Program-made: the position numbers and the translations under genes
The notes under the pieces: generated by a model
What the model saw: the letters and a program-made list of their open reading frames with translations, nothing else
Told to the model about the DNA's origin: nothing
Database searches by the model: none
Assembly (NCBI GenBank): GCA_017557665.1
Contig: JAFYYI010000065.1
Span: forward strand, 62,001-126,000
Length of the DNA: 64,000 nucleotides
Reading direction: 5' to 3'
Source of the DNA: Muribaculaceae bacterium
GTDB lineage: Bacteria > Bacteroidota > Bacteroidia > Bacteroidales > Muribaculaceae
In this document: piece after piece, positions 31,739 to 41,382 of the stretch
How the letters are laid out: every line of letters begins with the position of its first letter
Numbering within the stretch: the first letter of the stretch is position 1

Positions 31739-34700
31739 TCAATTCAGGACCTTGGTGGTCTTGACACTGCCGTCACTGTAACGGGTTACCATGATGTTGA
31801 CGCCGTCGAAGGGCTTGTCGCTCTTGACGCCGATAGCATTGACATACTCTACCGAGACTACCTTCAAAGTCGGGTTCACCTCATTAACCGCAGTAATGAT
31901 GTGTTCACTGTCAACCTTCAAATCAAGGGGATAGGCCTTAATGGTTGCCGATGCACTCTGATTAGGCTTGATTTGCTCACGGCGCGGGCCACCAATCCGA
32001 TTGGGACCATCCTCAGCACTGGCACCATAGCTGTCGTCATCACGCTGAACAAGAATATGGAAGGTATATACATTGTTAGCATTCTCCGGCATATTCAATT
32101 CATTGGTGACATCGCCATACATGTTGTAATACCAACCATTATTGAAGTCGAGCCTGATGGCTCCATCAAAGTCATGGCCATTCACTTGAGTGCCCTCCTT
32201 CATGGGAATCACAAACATCTGCTGATCCCTATCCCACATGGCAAAGGTCACAGCGGCATACTCCTGAATCTTGGGGTTCAGGAAATAGTAGCTGTTGCCA
32301 TTATACAAGCTGATGGCACCAGGTGCACCAGGCTCCAAGGTGAGGTTGTTCTCAAGGAAATTGACAGTGCAATAGGTGTTGGGGTCATAATTCAACTCGC
32401 CATCGAATTGCAGCGGGGCATTATCCACCCTGATCTTATAATTCAACTTGTCGGTGAATTCACCCGTCACACTACAAGGCTTGATGAGCTTATTGACACC
32501 AGCAGCAGCCTGGTTGATGTTATCCAGAATCAATTCAACCCAGTTGCTCTGGTCCCAACCGCCGGGACGAGCAGTCTCTTCAATCGTCATCAGCATGTCG
32601 ACCTGATTCTCGTCGTTAGGCTCGGTCTTCACGATTGAGATGTTGCCCAGATCCTTACACCACAGACTGTTTCCAAAGGCAAACACGCCCAAGAGCTGGT
32701 CGGCAACGGTGTAGGTCTTATCCTCTTCGCCGTCTCTCTCAATCATGTATAACGGAGTGGCAAAGTCAGCGTAGATGGTCACATCGCCATCAGGCATGGT
32801 GAAGCTGTAGGTGCCGCCACCATTGTCGATGAGAGGCTCAACGATTTGGTTATTGCCATTGATGGCCACCTCCACATTGTAGAGGACATAAGGACTGTTG
32901 ATGTCAACCGAGAAGTTCACCGTCTCTCCGGCAAAGGCTCCTGCGGGTGCGGTGATTTCGCCTGCATCCTCGGGATCGACTTTAGTCGTAATGGTATAGG
33001 ATGTGGGTGGCGGGGTTGTATAGACGGCAGTTCCCGGCACAACGATGTAGCCGATGTTGGCCTCGGCGGTGACTGTCGTAGTCGCATTCACCTCGGTGAT
33101 GACAGCGGTGTTGTCGTTATCCCAATTTGTGCCACCATCAAGGCTGTTCTTGAAGGTCGCATCCACCTCATCGGCATTGATGCCATGTACCAAGTCGTCG
33201 AGGTTACTGCTGATGGTCACCACTTGACCGGGATCAACGATTGAGCCGCTCTCGGGGTTGAAGGTGAGTGAGAGCGCATACTCGGTCACGCTCAGGCGGT
33301 TTCTGTCCTTATTGACCGTGATGCGGTAAACGCCGGGCTTGATCTTAAAGGCATTATTGGGACGGTCGCCATAGAGCACGACATTGTTCGAGCCATTCTC
33401 AACCCAATAATTGTTGTATTCTGCCGCCAAGCGATAACCGTCGATGTCACCCCAATTTTCAGAAATCTTCTTGGTGAGACTGAAGTAGCCATAGGCCGGG
33501 TCGGTGTTCGGGTCATCATTGCCGCCCTTGAAGTAAACGTCAATGTAATATTTCTCGTTGTCGGCGTCATAGGTGAACTTGGGACCATAAGGATACCAGC
33601 CTGTCACGCCGTTGGCGGTACCCAGCAGGTAGAGGTCACCGATGATTTCATAATTGGCCTGGCCTTCCACGTGGATGTAGCCCAAGTTGGCATTGGCCGT
33701 GACTGTGGTGATGCCGTCCTGGGTGATTACGGCGGTGTTGTCGTTCTCCTGTGTAGCCCAGTTATTGGTGGTGTTATAGAACACGGCATCAATCTCGTTG
33801 GGGTTGATGTTGTGTACCAGCTCATCGAGGTTGCTGCTGATGGTCACCACTTGACCGGGATCAACCACTGTGCCACTCACAGGGTCAAAGGTGAGCGTGA
33901 GCGGATACTCGGTGATGCTCATCTGGGTCATCTCGTGGTTGACCATGATGCGGTAAACACCGGGTTTGATCCTAAAGGCATTGTTGGGACGGTCGCCATA
34001 GAGCACGACACCAGTCGAGCCATTCTCAACCCAATAATTGTTGTACTCTGCCGCCAAGCGATAGCCATCGAGGTCGCTCCAGTTCTCGGAGATTCTCTTG
34101 GTGAGGCTGAAGTAACCGTAAGCGGGGTCGGTGTACTGGTCATCATTGCCGCCCTTGAAGTAAACGTCAAGATAATAGGTCGAGGTGGCGCCGTCAAAGG
34201 TAAACTTGGGACCATAGGGGTGCCAGCCTGTCTCGCCGTTGGCGGTACCGAGCAGGTAGAGGTCATGAGCCTCATCAAAATTGGCCGTCAACGTCACGTC
34301 GTTGCCCGGCATGACAAAGGAGAAGACACCATCGGCATCGGGGGTGAGCGTCGTGGTTTCGCCAGTGACATCATCGGTATAGGTCACCGAGTTGAATATG
34401 TAGCCGTCGGCGGGCTCGGGCTTGAAGGTCACCGTCTTGCCCTCGTTGGACATCGTCTCGCCATTGAAGTCGGTATAGCCGTTGATGAAGTTGAAGCCAC
34501 CGCCATCAGTGGGATTGGATATCGTGTGAATCACATGAGGTTCAACAAACGTGGCCGTAACCTTGACATTGGCACCAGGCATTTCAAAGCTGTAGTCGTT
34601 ACCGAAGTCGCCAGTGTGGGTCGGTTGCAGCACGGTTACCTCATTGGTCGACAGATTTGTCACGGTCACCTCATCGACGCCATAACCTTCGGTCGGACCC

Positions 34701-35878
34701 ACAAAGAAGGTCACGTTGTCATAGTGCTGTGACCAGTTCTTGCCCTGGTCATCGGTAAGGATACCACTGCCCAGAGTGATGTAACCGCCATCGATGGGAT
34801 CACACTCGGTAATCACCTCGAAGCTCTCGGCCGGCTTATACAAGTAGACACGCTGATAGGTGGCATCGCTATTGTTGCTGGAATAGTCAATTACCCTGAA
34901 CAGGTCACCACCGTTGTAGTGGCGGATGGCGAACGTCTTGGTCACACCACCTGCCGGGGCCTGAGTCTCGCTGGAATTGTGGTAGAACCTGATCAAGGCG
35001 TTGGAATTGTTTCCGAAGGAAATGTTCACGCGGAAATAATCCTCGCTGCCGCTTGGGATGTTGCTCACAGAATACAGGTTGTAACCCTGGTTGGTGCCGG
35101 AACCTGACATCGTTCCGCTGCGACGGCGCATGTAGTTGTCACCCACCTTGAGGTACCAGGGACGACCAGAGTAGTTCGATGATTCCAATTTGATGAGTTG
35201 CACTTCATCGGTCACCTTCACCTTCTGGTTATTGTTCAGCAGGGTAACAGGTGTGGAACTGTAGGTCGTGTAGGGATCATTGCCATGGTACTCTTCCTTG
35301 CCGAGTGCACGGGAGTCGCGCTGACTGACAAGCGCATAGGTCTGACCATTTTGAATCTCGCTGCTCTGGGTCACGAGGTCGTAGATGTCACCGAATTCCT
35401 TGTCGTAGGTAATCTCCACCGAGCCAAAACGCACAGGCTTGGCCTCGGTCACGAATTTCACATACGACGATGGAGTCGAGCCACCAACCCACGTGCCAAT
35501 ATAACCGCTGTAGGTATAAGTGCCTGTGGGCGTGTAGGGGGCACCGGTGAACTCACTGATCGTGGACGGTCCCCAATAGAAGCAGTCCAAGTTGTCATCG
35601 GTGGTGTTGTCCAGACAGTTGAACTTAATCTTCTTGATCACATAGTTGGTCGAGAAGATGTCAAAGACCACCTGCTGATGCTCCACCAGGTAGTTAACGT
35701 TGTTTAGACCGCTCGAGAAGGTCATCGTGATGCCGTCCTTGGTGCAATAATACACACCGGTACCGTCATCATAGATTCCCTCGTTGCGGGAAATCGTCAC
35801 GGTCTTCTCGCCGGCGATTGCGACAGGAATTGCAAAGGCCAGCGTCAAGATCATTAGAAGTAATTTTTTCATACGCAA
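31739..35878 (-). CDS. Large secreted multidomain surface protein with internal duplication and T9SS-like tail
   Basis: A 1379-residue exported protein (signal peptide MRMKKLLLMILTLAFAIPVAIA). An N-terminal beta region is followed by repeats of the InlB-B/Listeria-Bacteroides kind (KVTATFVEPHVIH, VTLTANFDEAHDL, VTIYADFATPL). Two long copies of a roughly 209-residue module follow, beginning LYLLGTANGETGWHPYGPKF (about residue 540) and LYLLGTANGVTGWYPYGPKF (about 749). Each contains SENWxDxDGYRLAAEYNNYW and DPGQVVTISSNLD. The C-terminus (VSVEYVNAIGVKSDKPFDGV, then a DGSVKTTKVLN end) resembles a type A T9SS sorting region. No catalytic motif was recognised; an adhesin or glycan-binding role is likely. 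It ends at a shared terminator opposite the PIG-L gene. Confidence 0.85.
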   Translation of the reverse strand: MRMKKLLLMILTLAFAIPVAIAGEKTVTISRNEGIYDDGTGVYYCTKDGITMTFSSGLNNVNYLVEHQQVVFDIFSTNYVIKKIKFNCLDNTTDDNLDCFYWGPSTISEFTGAPYTPTGTYTYSGYIGTWVGGSTPSSYVKFVTEAKPVRFGSVEITYDKEFGDIYDLVTQSSEIQNGQTYALVSQRDSRALGKEEYHGNDPYTTYSSTPVTLLNNNQKVKVTDEVQLIKLESSNYSGRPWYLKVGDNYMRRRSGTMSGSGTNQGYNLYSVSNIPSGSEDYFRVNISFGNNSNALIRFYHNSSETQAPAGGVTKTFAIRHYNGGDLFRVIDYSSNNSDATYQRVYLYKPAESFEVITECDPIDGGYITLGSGILTDDQGKNWSQHYDNVTFFVGPTEGYGVDEVTVTNLSTNEVTVLQPTHTGDFGNDYSFEMPGANVKVTATFVEPHVIHTISNPTDGGGFNFINGYTDFNGETMSNEGKTVTFKPEPADGYIFNSVTYTDDVTGETTTLTPDADGVFSFVMPGNDVTLTANFDEAHDLYLLGTANGETGWHPYGPKFTFDGATSTYYLDVYFKGGNDDQYTDPAYGYFSLTKRISENWSDLDGYRLAAEYNNYWVENGSTGVVLYGDRPNNAFRIKPGVYRIMVNHEMTQMSITEYPLTLTFDPVSGTVVDPGQVVTISSNLDELVHNINPNEIDAVFYNTTNNWATQENDNTAVITQDGITTVTANANLGYIHVEGQANYEIIGDLYLLGTANGVTGWYPYGPKFTYDADNEKYYIDVYFKGGNDDPNTDPAYGYFSLTKKISENWGDIDGYRLAAEYNNYWVENGSNNVVLYGDRPNNAFKIKPGVYRITVNKDRNRLSVTEYALSLTFNPESGSIVDPGQVVTISSNLDDLVHGINADEVDATFKNSLDGGTNWDNDNTAVITEVNATTTVTAEANIGYIVVPGTAVYTTPPPTSYTITTKVDPEDAGEITAPAGAFAGETVNFSVDINSPYVLYNVEVAINGNNQIVEPLIDNGGGTYSFTMPDGDVTIYADFATPLYMIERDGEEDKTYTVADQLLGVFAFGNSLWCKDLGNISIVKTEPNDENQVDMLMTIEETARPGGWDQSNWVELILDNINQAAAGVNKLIKPCSVTGEFTDKLNYKIRVDNAPLQFDGELNYDPNTYCTVNFLENNLTLEPGAPGAISLYNGNSYYFLNPKIQEYAAVTFAMWDRDQQMFVIPMKEGTQVNGHDFDGAIRLDFNNGWYYNMYGDVTNELNMPENANNVYTFHILVQRDDDSYGASAEDGPNRIGGPRREQIKPNQSASATIKAYPLDLKVDSEHIITAVNEVNPTLKVVSVEYVNAIGVKSDKPFDGVNIMVTRYSDGSVKTTKVLN

Positions 35879-36235
35879 TAATTATTAAGTAAAATTGAAA
35901 TATTTTGGCTATGTTTTATCAGTTGGAGCATCATCCAAATCATCACTATTTACCACAGTATGAAGGAATAAGACCCTCCAAATCACCTGGTGTGAAAACA
36001 GGAACTGAATTTTGGTAATGAGCTACAAGGTGCAAATATAGTTGATTTTTTAATAACGATATCAATTCATGTCAATTATTTTATACAATTTTCAACCCAC
36101 GTCAAATATTTTTAAGCCAATTGTCTATATATCGTGAGTGACAAATAATTACGCTTGCGAAAACGGCAAGAAACGAATAGCGGCCGTTGTGGGGCCGCTA
36201 TTCGTTATTAACGCTTATATGATGAAATATACCTT
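35879..36235. other. Intergenic region upstream of the 1379-residue surface protein
   Basis: AT-rich. It contains a weak promoter candidate for the surface protein on the minus strand (TTG at 36063-36065, TATATTTG at 36033-36040, 22-base spacer) and the terminator of the outer-membrane barrel gene. No ORF is supported. Confidence 0.5.
36172..36206 (-). terminator. Terminator of the TPR/outer-membrane barrel operon
   Basis: A perfect 14-bp stem (AACGAATAGCGGCC with GGCCGCTATTCGTT) around a 7-base loop, followed on the minus strand by TTCTTG, about 30 bases after the barrel gene stop. Confidence 0.75.
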
Positions 36236-38065
36236 TTAGAAGGTGAAGCCTGCGCCGACCATGAAGCCGATGCGCTGGGCACCCAGGCCGTAAAGCAGGT
36301 CATAGCGGCGGTTCAACAGGTTGTGGGCCTGAAGCCACAAGCTGATGTTGTTGTTGAGGCGGTAGTTGGCCCCGGCATGGAGGTTGATGACATCGCTCAT
36401 GTTCTCGAAAACGAAACGGGGATTACCATTCTCGTCGCGCAGGTTATTGAACAATGCCATGCGGCCGCCACGGTACTCAAGACCCAAATTCACCGACAAG
36501 GGGCGCCACGGAGTGACCTTGAGGTCGATATTGGCGACTGTGGAAGCGCGGTCCACACCCAGCTTATAGCCGTTGTAGTGGGTATCCGAAGCGAACATCT
36601 CATTGTCATGCGGAGCATACTTGATGGCGGCCTTGGCTTCGATGAGGGAGCGGTACTTGTAGTTGACCTCGGCATTGAGGTAATAGCCGCGTCCGTCCAT
36701 CACCATATAGGTGGTCATCATGCCGTGCATCAAGGCATGACCCGGATAGCTGGTCCTGTAAAGGATGCCCGGCTGGTCCTTGACGATAGCATAGCCCAGC
36801 GAAATGCGAGCACTCAGACCGTCGAAGGGACCGATCTTGATACCGGCCTCGGCATCGAGAGGGGTGTAGATGCTGCCGTACATCAACAGGGGATAGTCAT
36901 AGCGGTGGTTGTAGAAGTGGGTGGGCACACGGTAACCCAGATTCTTGCCGCCCAAGGCGTTGGCAAACAAGGCGAAGCCGTCGACCAGCGCCAGGTTGAA
37001 ACGCACATTGGGTGTGAGACGGAAAATCGCACCGTCGCTGAAGCTGAGGTGCGCGTTCACTCCCAGCTGCAGGTTGTACATGTCGCGCTTGATGGTGTAG
37101 GTGGGTGAGAGGGTGATCATGCCCACTTCATCAAAGAGGTCAAGTTCGCGGTCCAGTGTTGCTTTGGAACCCCGACGCAAGTATTCACCCTTGATGTTCA
37201 GCGCGGCGACCGAGAGTTCGTTGATATCGTAGCTGCCGCCCAAAGTCAAGATGCCCCAGTTGTCATGGGCGCCATGCTTGTAGTTCTCGTTGAACGACTT
37301 GTCATAGGCAGCATGGCCGTACAACAACCCAACGTTGTAACGCAAGGGGTTGTCCCGAAGCATGAAATGGCTGGCCCAGCCGGCATTGAATGTGAAGTCT
37401 AAGAACGTCTGCTTATCCTTGTTCCAGTCATAGAGGGGAGTCGTCCCGAACACCTGGCCCGTAGTATAGATATCACCTAAGGTATTCCAGCCGCCATAAT
37501 AATTATAGACGTCGATGTGGCCCTTGGCGCCCAACGATAGAGTGCCTTTGTCCAAGAGCTTGCTGTAGTCAACAGCGAGGGTGTTGTCATTATACTTCTG
37601 CTTGTTGCGGTTCTCGTCAAGGGTGATGAGCTTGCTGCTGTTCTTGCTGTTCCACGTGCTGTTGTGGTTGAGCCAGATGCCCAGTTTCTCACGCTCATCA
37701 TTGAGGATGCGATAGCCGAAGTCCATGCGGAAGTTACCCTGAGTGCCGGCACCGATGTCAAAGTAGCCGCGCTTGTCGCTGAAGTTGTGGGCCGTGCGGT
37801 AGCCGTAGGGCAGCAACGTGGGGATGGAGGTGGGCACCTCAATCGGCGTGGTCAGGTCGCTGTAGCCCAATTGGGTCTTGGTTCCCGTGGTCGTGGGCTT
37901 TTTCACCTTGGGCAGCTCATTCTTTTTGACAGCCTTCTTCTCCAGAGGGGCGATATCCTTCTCGAGGGTAATCTCCTTGTTCAGGTTGGTGTTATTTTGG
38001 GCAAAAGCACCATTCAGGGCAAATGCCGCCAGCAACATGGCGATATATATCTTTTTCATTTTCAT
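36236..38065 (-). CDS. Outer-membrane beta-barrel protein (TonB-receptor-like barrel)
   Basis: A 609-residue protein with a signal peptide (KKIYIAMLLAAFALNGAFAQ). A Lys/Pro-rich linker (about residues 35-65, KKAVKKNELPKVKKPTTTG) is followed by alternating amphipathic strands to the C-terminus. The final segments ISLWLQAHNLLNRRYDLLYG and GFMVGAGFTF, ending in Phe, are typical of TonB-dependent receptor barrels and of BAM recognition. There is no plug domain, so this is a barrel-only relative (about 570 residues) rather than a full receptor. It lies 24 bases downstream of the large TPR gene and is probably co-transcribed with it. The pair may form an envelope complex; transport substrate, if any, is unknown. 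Confidence 0.85.
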   Translation of the reverse strand: MKMKKIYIAMLLAAFALNGAFAQNNTNLNKEITLEKDIAPLEKKAVKKNELPKVKKPTTTGTKTQLGYSDLTTPIEVPTSIPTLLPYGYRTAHNFSDKRGYFDIGAGTQGNFRMDFGYRILNDEREKLGIWLNHNSTWNSKNSSKLITLDENRNKQKYNDNTLAVDYSKLLDKGTLSLGAKGHIDVYNYYGGWNTLGDIYTTGQVFGTTPLYDWNKDKQTFLDFTFNAGWASHFMLRDNPLRYNVGLLYGHAAYDKSFNENYKHGAHDNWGILTLGGSYDINELSVAALNIKGEYLRRGSKATLDRELDLFDEVGMITLSPTYTIKRDMYNLQLGVNAHLSFSDGAIFRLTPNVRFNLALVDGFALFANALGGKNLGYRVPTHFYNHRYDYPLLMYGSIYTPLDAEAGIKIGPFDGLSARISLGYAIVKDQPGILYRTSYPGHALMHGMMTTYMVMDGRGYYLNAEVNYKYRSLIEAKAAIKYAPHDNEMFASDTHYNGYKLGVDRASTVANIDLKVTPWRPLSVNLGLEYRGGRMALFNNLRDENGNPRFVFENMSDVINLHAGANYRLNNNISLWLQAHNLLNRRYDLLYGLGAQRIGFMVGAGFTF

Positions 38066-38089
38066 AATCTCTAGGCTTGCATTGATGGA

Positions 38090-41000
38090 TTAATTCTTGC
38101 TCTTGGTGCTCTTGACATTCTTCTTGCCGTTGTCGGTGCTGGAGTTGGTCGTTGACGAGGCATTGCCGCCTTTCCACTTGTTAAGTCGGCTGTCAATCTC
38201 GTTGAAGATTTCCTTCTCCTTGCCGGGGTAGTTGTTCTTGAGGCTCTGCAGGTACTCGCGGGCTTGAGTCACATTGCCTTGCTTGTAACTGATATCGGCC
38301 AGCGTCAAGAAACTCTTGGCGAGCCAGTAGGTGTGGGGCGTTCCGGCCTCGATGAGCGCATTGATGGTCTTCTCGGCAGCCTTGTAGTTACCCATCTCGT
38401 ACTGCATGCGCGAGAGTTCATAGGACGCCTGAGCGCCATACTCGCTGTTAGGATCCTTGGCCAGACTGCGGAAGGCCGCCTCGGCATCCTCGGTGTTGCC
38501 GACCTGAGCATATGCCATGGCGCGGTCAAGGGTCACTTCCTTCTCCTCGTTGACCGTCAAGCCGCCGCGCTCGAGCAAGGTGCCGGCGAGGTTGCTCACC
38601 TCTTTCCAGTTGCCCACCTGCTTGGCGACACGCATCGCGCCCAGCAGGGCAAGGGTGCGGTTGTCGTCGCTAGTGGCACGCTCGGCCAGTTCCTTGTAGC
38701 TCTTGATGGCCTCTTCATACTTGCCTTGACGGGCCAGAATGTCGCTTTGCATCAACAGGGCGTCCTGAGCATAGGAGGCATCGCCGCCGCCCTTGAGTGA
38801 CTCATCGAGTGCGGTCATCGCCTCATTGTAGTTACCCTTGCCATAGTGGTAGCGTGCGATGTAATATTTGGCCTTGGCGGTATAGGCACCACCGGGATAG
38901 TCTTTGAGGTACTTCTCCATCTTGTCGATGCTGGGCTTGGTGTCGATAGCGGCCTTCTCGGCAGCCTCAAAGGTGAGCCTCTCCACCTCATTCACGTCAA
39001 TCTTGGGGGCATTGGGCACACTGTTGAGGAACTTGCCGAACTCAGCCAGCTGGCCACGGTCGGCATAGATGACTTTCATGTCCTCGGCTGCGGCTTGGGC
39101 CTCATCGCTGGTGGGATACTTGCTGATGACCTTCTTGTAGGCCTCAATGGCGGCATCCTCCTTGTCCATGCTCTTGTTGACCAGTGCAGTCTGCAAGAGT
39201 CCCTTGCGGGCCTCAGCGCTCTTGGGATAGTCCTTGAGCAGGGTGGCATAGGTGTTGAGGGCATCATTGTTCTTGCCCAGCAAAGCCTGTGCGTTACCCT
39301 TCTCCAGGAGGGCCTGCGGAGCGAGATCACTCTTCGGGTAAGCCTTGACGAGGGCGTCCATTTGGGCGATTTCCTCAGCATACTGGTGATTCATGCCCAT
39401 CATGATGCCCTTTTGGAACATCGAGTAGTCGCCACTGGTGTTCTTGTCAACCTTCAACGCCTGGTCATAGGAGGCCTGTGCGCCACTGAAGTCACGCAGG
39501 TAGTATTGCGCTTGACCGAGGCCCTGATAGGCGCTCGCTGTCGTTTCATTGTTCAACTGCTTGCTGGCGATGGCATTCTGGAAAGCCGTCTTGGCATCGG
39601 AATAGCGGTTCTGGTTCAACAGACTATAGCCCAGGTTGTACTGAGCCAAGCCGTAGTTTTCGTCGCTCTTGCTGACGCTCTTCACATACTCCTGTTGCTG
39701 TTTGGCAGCCTCCTTGTAGTTGCCCTGGCGATACTCAGACTCGGCAAGCCACAGGCGACTCTCGTTCAGCGCCGTCTTGTCATAGTTACCAACCGCGATA
39801 GCCTGCTTGAAGTACTCGTTGGCCTCTTTGTTGCGATTGTTGGCCAGTGCCTGGACACCCAAGTTATACAGCACGTTCTGCTTGGCGGTGAGCACCTTGG
39901 CACCCGGTTTCTTGATGCGGTTGATGCTGGTCAAGGCACGCTGATAGTCGGTCGTGTTCATGTAGGCATCCACCAGATAAGCTTCCACATTATCTTTATA
40001 GCGCGAGTTGGGATACTCATTGAGGAAGTCCTCGAACAGGTCGATGCTCTTGTCGAACGGGGTGCGGGCGCCCTTGCTCACGCCGACGGCATAATTGTAG
40101 TAGGCCGTCTCCTTGACGCTGCGGTCACAATCCATCATCGCCGCCTGCTGGAAGGCCATGTTGGCACCGTTGATGTCTCCCTGTTGACGCTTGGCCTGTC
40201 CCAAGTAGAGGTAGGCACTCTGGGTCAAGGCATCGCTACCATCAGTCACATGCAGCATGTCATCAATCACGGCGTCATAGTTACCGTTGCGGTAGTCCAG
40301 CACGCCCATCGTGTAGGCCGCGGTGCGGTAAGGCTCGCCCTCGGGGTTGTTGAGGTAGCGGCGCAGGTAGGTGCGCGCCTCGTTGTCATTGCCCAGGTGA
40401 TAATAACTCTCGCCCACCAGACGGTTGAGCTCGGCATCAAAGTAGTCGTTCTGATGCTGTTCGAGCAGGGACTTGCCCTGATTGATCACATCGTTATAAT
40501 GCTTCTTGTTGAAATCTATCTGTGCGAGGTAGTATTGGGACTGGAAACCCAGCTCGGTGCCCTCGGGAATGCGTGAGAACTTCTCCTGAGCCTCACCATA
40601 GTTGCCCTGGGCATACTCCAGATAAGCCTTATAGAACTCGCTGGCACCTCCATAACGGGCGGTGTGGTCCAGCTCGTGATACTGGCGCTCGGCTTCGTGA
40701 TAGTTGCCCAGCCTGAGGTTACAGTAGGCGCGACGGTACTCCAGGTCCTCGTTGCTGTTGAGGTCCAGCGAGTGGTTGCGCACCAACGAGTAGCTCACCA
40801 GGGCGCTCTCCCACTGGCCACGGTAGAAGTAGTAGTTACCCACCTTCAACTGGGCCTCCATCGCCAGTGGCGAAGCGGGATGGTTGTCGATGAAGCGCTG
40901 CAAGGCGGCAAGGCTTGACTCCTCGCCCTGCTCAAAGCGGCTTAAAGCAATGAAATATTCGGCCTGCTCGCGCATCGAGGCGTCGGCCGGCAAGCGCTTC

Positions 41001-41170
41001 ATGTGCTCCAACTGGTCGATGGCGCCCACATAGTTGTGGGACTCATACATGAGTCGCCCACGCTCCAGATAGCCGGCGGCCTCACTCGACATCACGTCAG
41101 GCTGGCAGAGGGCCACCGTCGGGGCCGCCGCGAGCACTGACAACAATAAGGCTTTCTTGAACTTATTCAT
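38090..41170 (-). CDS. Large periplasmic tetratricopeptide-repeat protein
   Basis: A 1026-residue exported protein (signal peptide MNKFKKALLLSVLAAAPTVALC) made almost wholly of TPR-type helix pairs. Repeats such as SEDEYRQGNYKEAAK-like units, YNLGVQALANNRNKEANEYF and YELSRMQYEMGNYKAAEKTI recur about every 34-37 residues, giving on the order of 25 copies. The C-terminus is Lys/Ser/Asn-rich (NKWKGGNASSTTNSSTDNG). TPR superhelices are protein-binding scaffolds, so it probably recruits or organises envelope partners. It is followed after 24 bases by a beta-barrel gene on the same strand, suggesting that the two proteins act together. The TPR call is firm; partner identity is inferred from context only. 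Confidence 0.93.
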   Translation of the reverse strand: MNKFKKALLLSVLAAAPTVALCQPDVMSSEAAGYLERGRLMYESHNYVGAIDQLEHMKRLPADASMREQAEYFIALSRFEQGEESSLAALQRFIDNHPASPLAMEAQLKVGNYYFYRGQWESALVSYSLVRNHSLDLNSNEDLEYRRAYCNLRLGNYHEAERQYHELDHTARYGGASEFYKAYLEYAQGNYGEAQEKFSRIPEGTELGFQSQYYLAQIDFNKKHYNDVINQGKSLLEQHQNDYFDAELNRLVGESYYHLGNDNEARTYLRRYLNNPEGEPYRTAAYTMGVLDYRNGNYDAVIDDMLHVTDGSDALTQSAYLYLGQAKRQQGDINGANMAFQQAAMMDCDRSVKETAYYNYAVGVSKGARTPFDKSIDLFEDFLNEYPNSRYKDNVEAYLVDAYMNTTDYQRALTSINRIKKPGAKVLTAKQNVLYNLGVQALANNRNKEANEYFKQAIAVGNYDKTALNESRLWLAESEYRQGNYKEAAKQQQEYVKSVSKSDENYGLAQYNLGYSLLNQNRYSDAKTAFQNAIASKQLNNETTASAYQGLGQAQYYLRDFSGAQASYDQALKVDKNTSGDYSMFQKGIMMGMNHQYAEEIAQMDALVKAYPKSDLAPQALLEKGNAQALLGKNNDALNTYATLLKDYPKSAEARKGLLQTALVNKSMDKEDAAIEAYKKVISKYPTSDEAQAAAEDMKVIYADRGQLAEFGKFLNSVPNAPKIDVNEVERLTFEAAEKAAIDTKPSIDKMEKYLKDYPGGAYTAKAKYYIARYHYGKGNYNEAMTALDESLKGGGDASYAQDALLMQSDILARQGKYEEAIKSYKELAERATSDDNRTLALLGAMRVAKQVGNWKEVSNLAGTLLERGGLTVNEEKEVTLDRAMAYAQVGNTEDAEAAFRSLAKDPNSEYGAQASYELSRMQYEMGNYKAAEKTINALIEAGTPHTYWLAKSFLTLADISYKQGNVTQAREYLQSLKNNYPGKEKEIFNEIDSRLNKWKGGNASSTTNSSTDNGKKNVKSTKSKN

Positions 41171-41331
41171 ATATCTATCGTATCTTTGTATTTACACACT
41201 GTTGACACCCCACTACAAGCAAGGTGTGCCGTTCACATTAATATTAACTGCAAATGTAGCGATAAATTGCCACATAGCCGCTACACATCTTCTAAAATAT
41301 TCCTAAAAAAGCACGATAAATGTTGCAACAA

Positions 41332-41365
41332 GCACCCGGCCGGCCAAATTGTGCCAATCGGGTGC
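41332..41365 (-). terminator. Possible terminator after the three-paralogue cluster
   Basis: GCACCCG (41332-41338) and CGGGTGC (41359-41365) can pair, with further pairing inside the loop. The T tract on the minus strand is interrupted (CTTGTTG), so the call is tentative. Confidence 0.4.
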
Positions 41366-41382
41366 CTGTGAGTCGTCTATGA

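Noticed and set aside
38846..40576. Plus-strand open frame of 576 codons, rich in Val, Leu and His
   Set aside because: It is the antisense shadow of the TPR gene. Low-complexity Val/Leu/Gly composition is typical of the complement of repeat-rich coding sequence.
41175..41185. Plus-strand TATCTTTG resembling a promoter
   Set aside because: No gene follows on the plus strand before 44.5 kb and no -33 element is at the right spacing; it is probably chance in AT-rich sequence.
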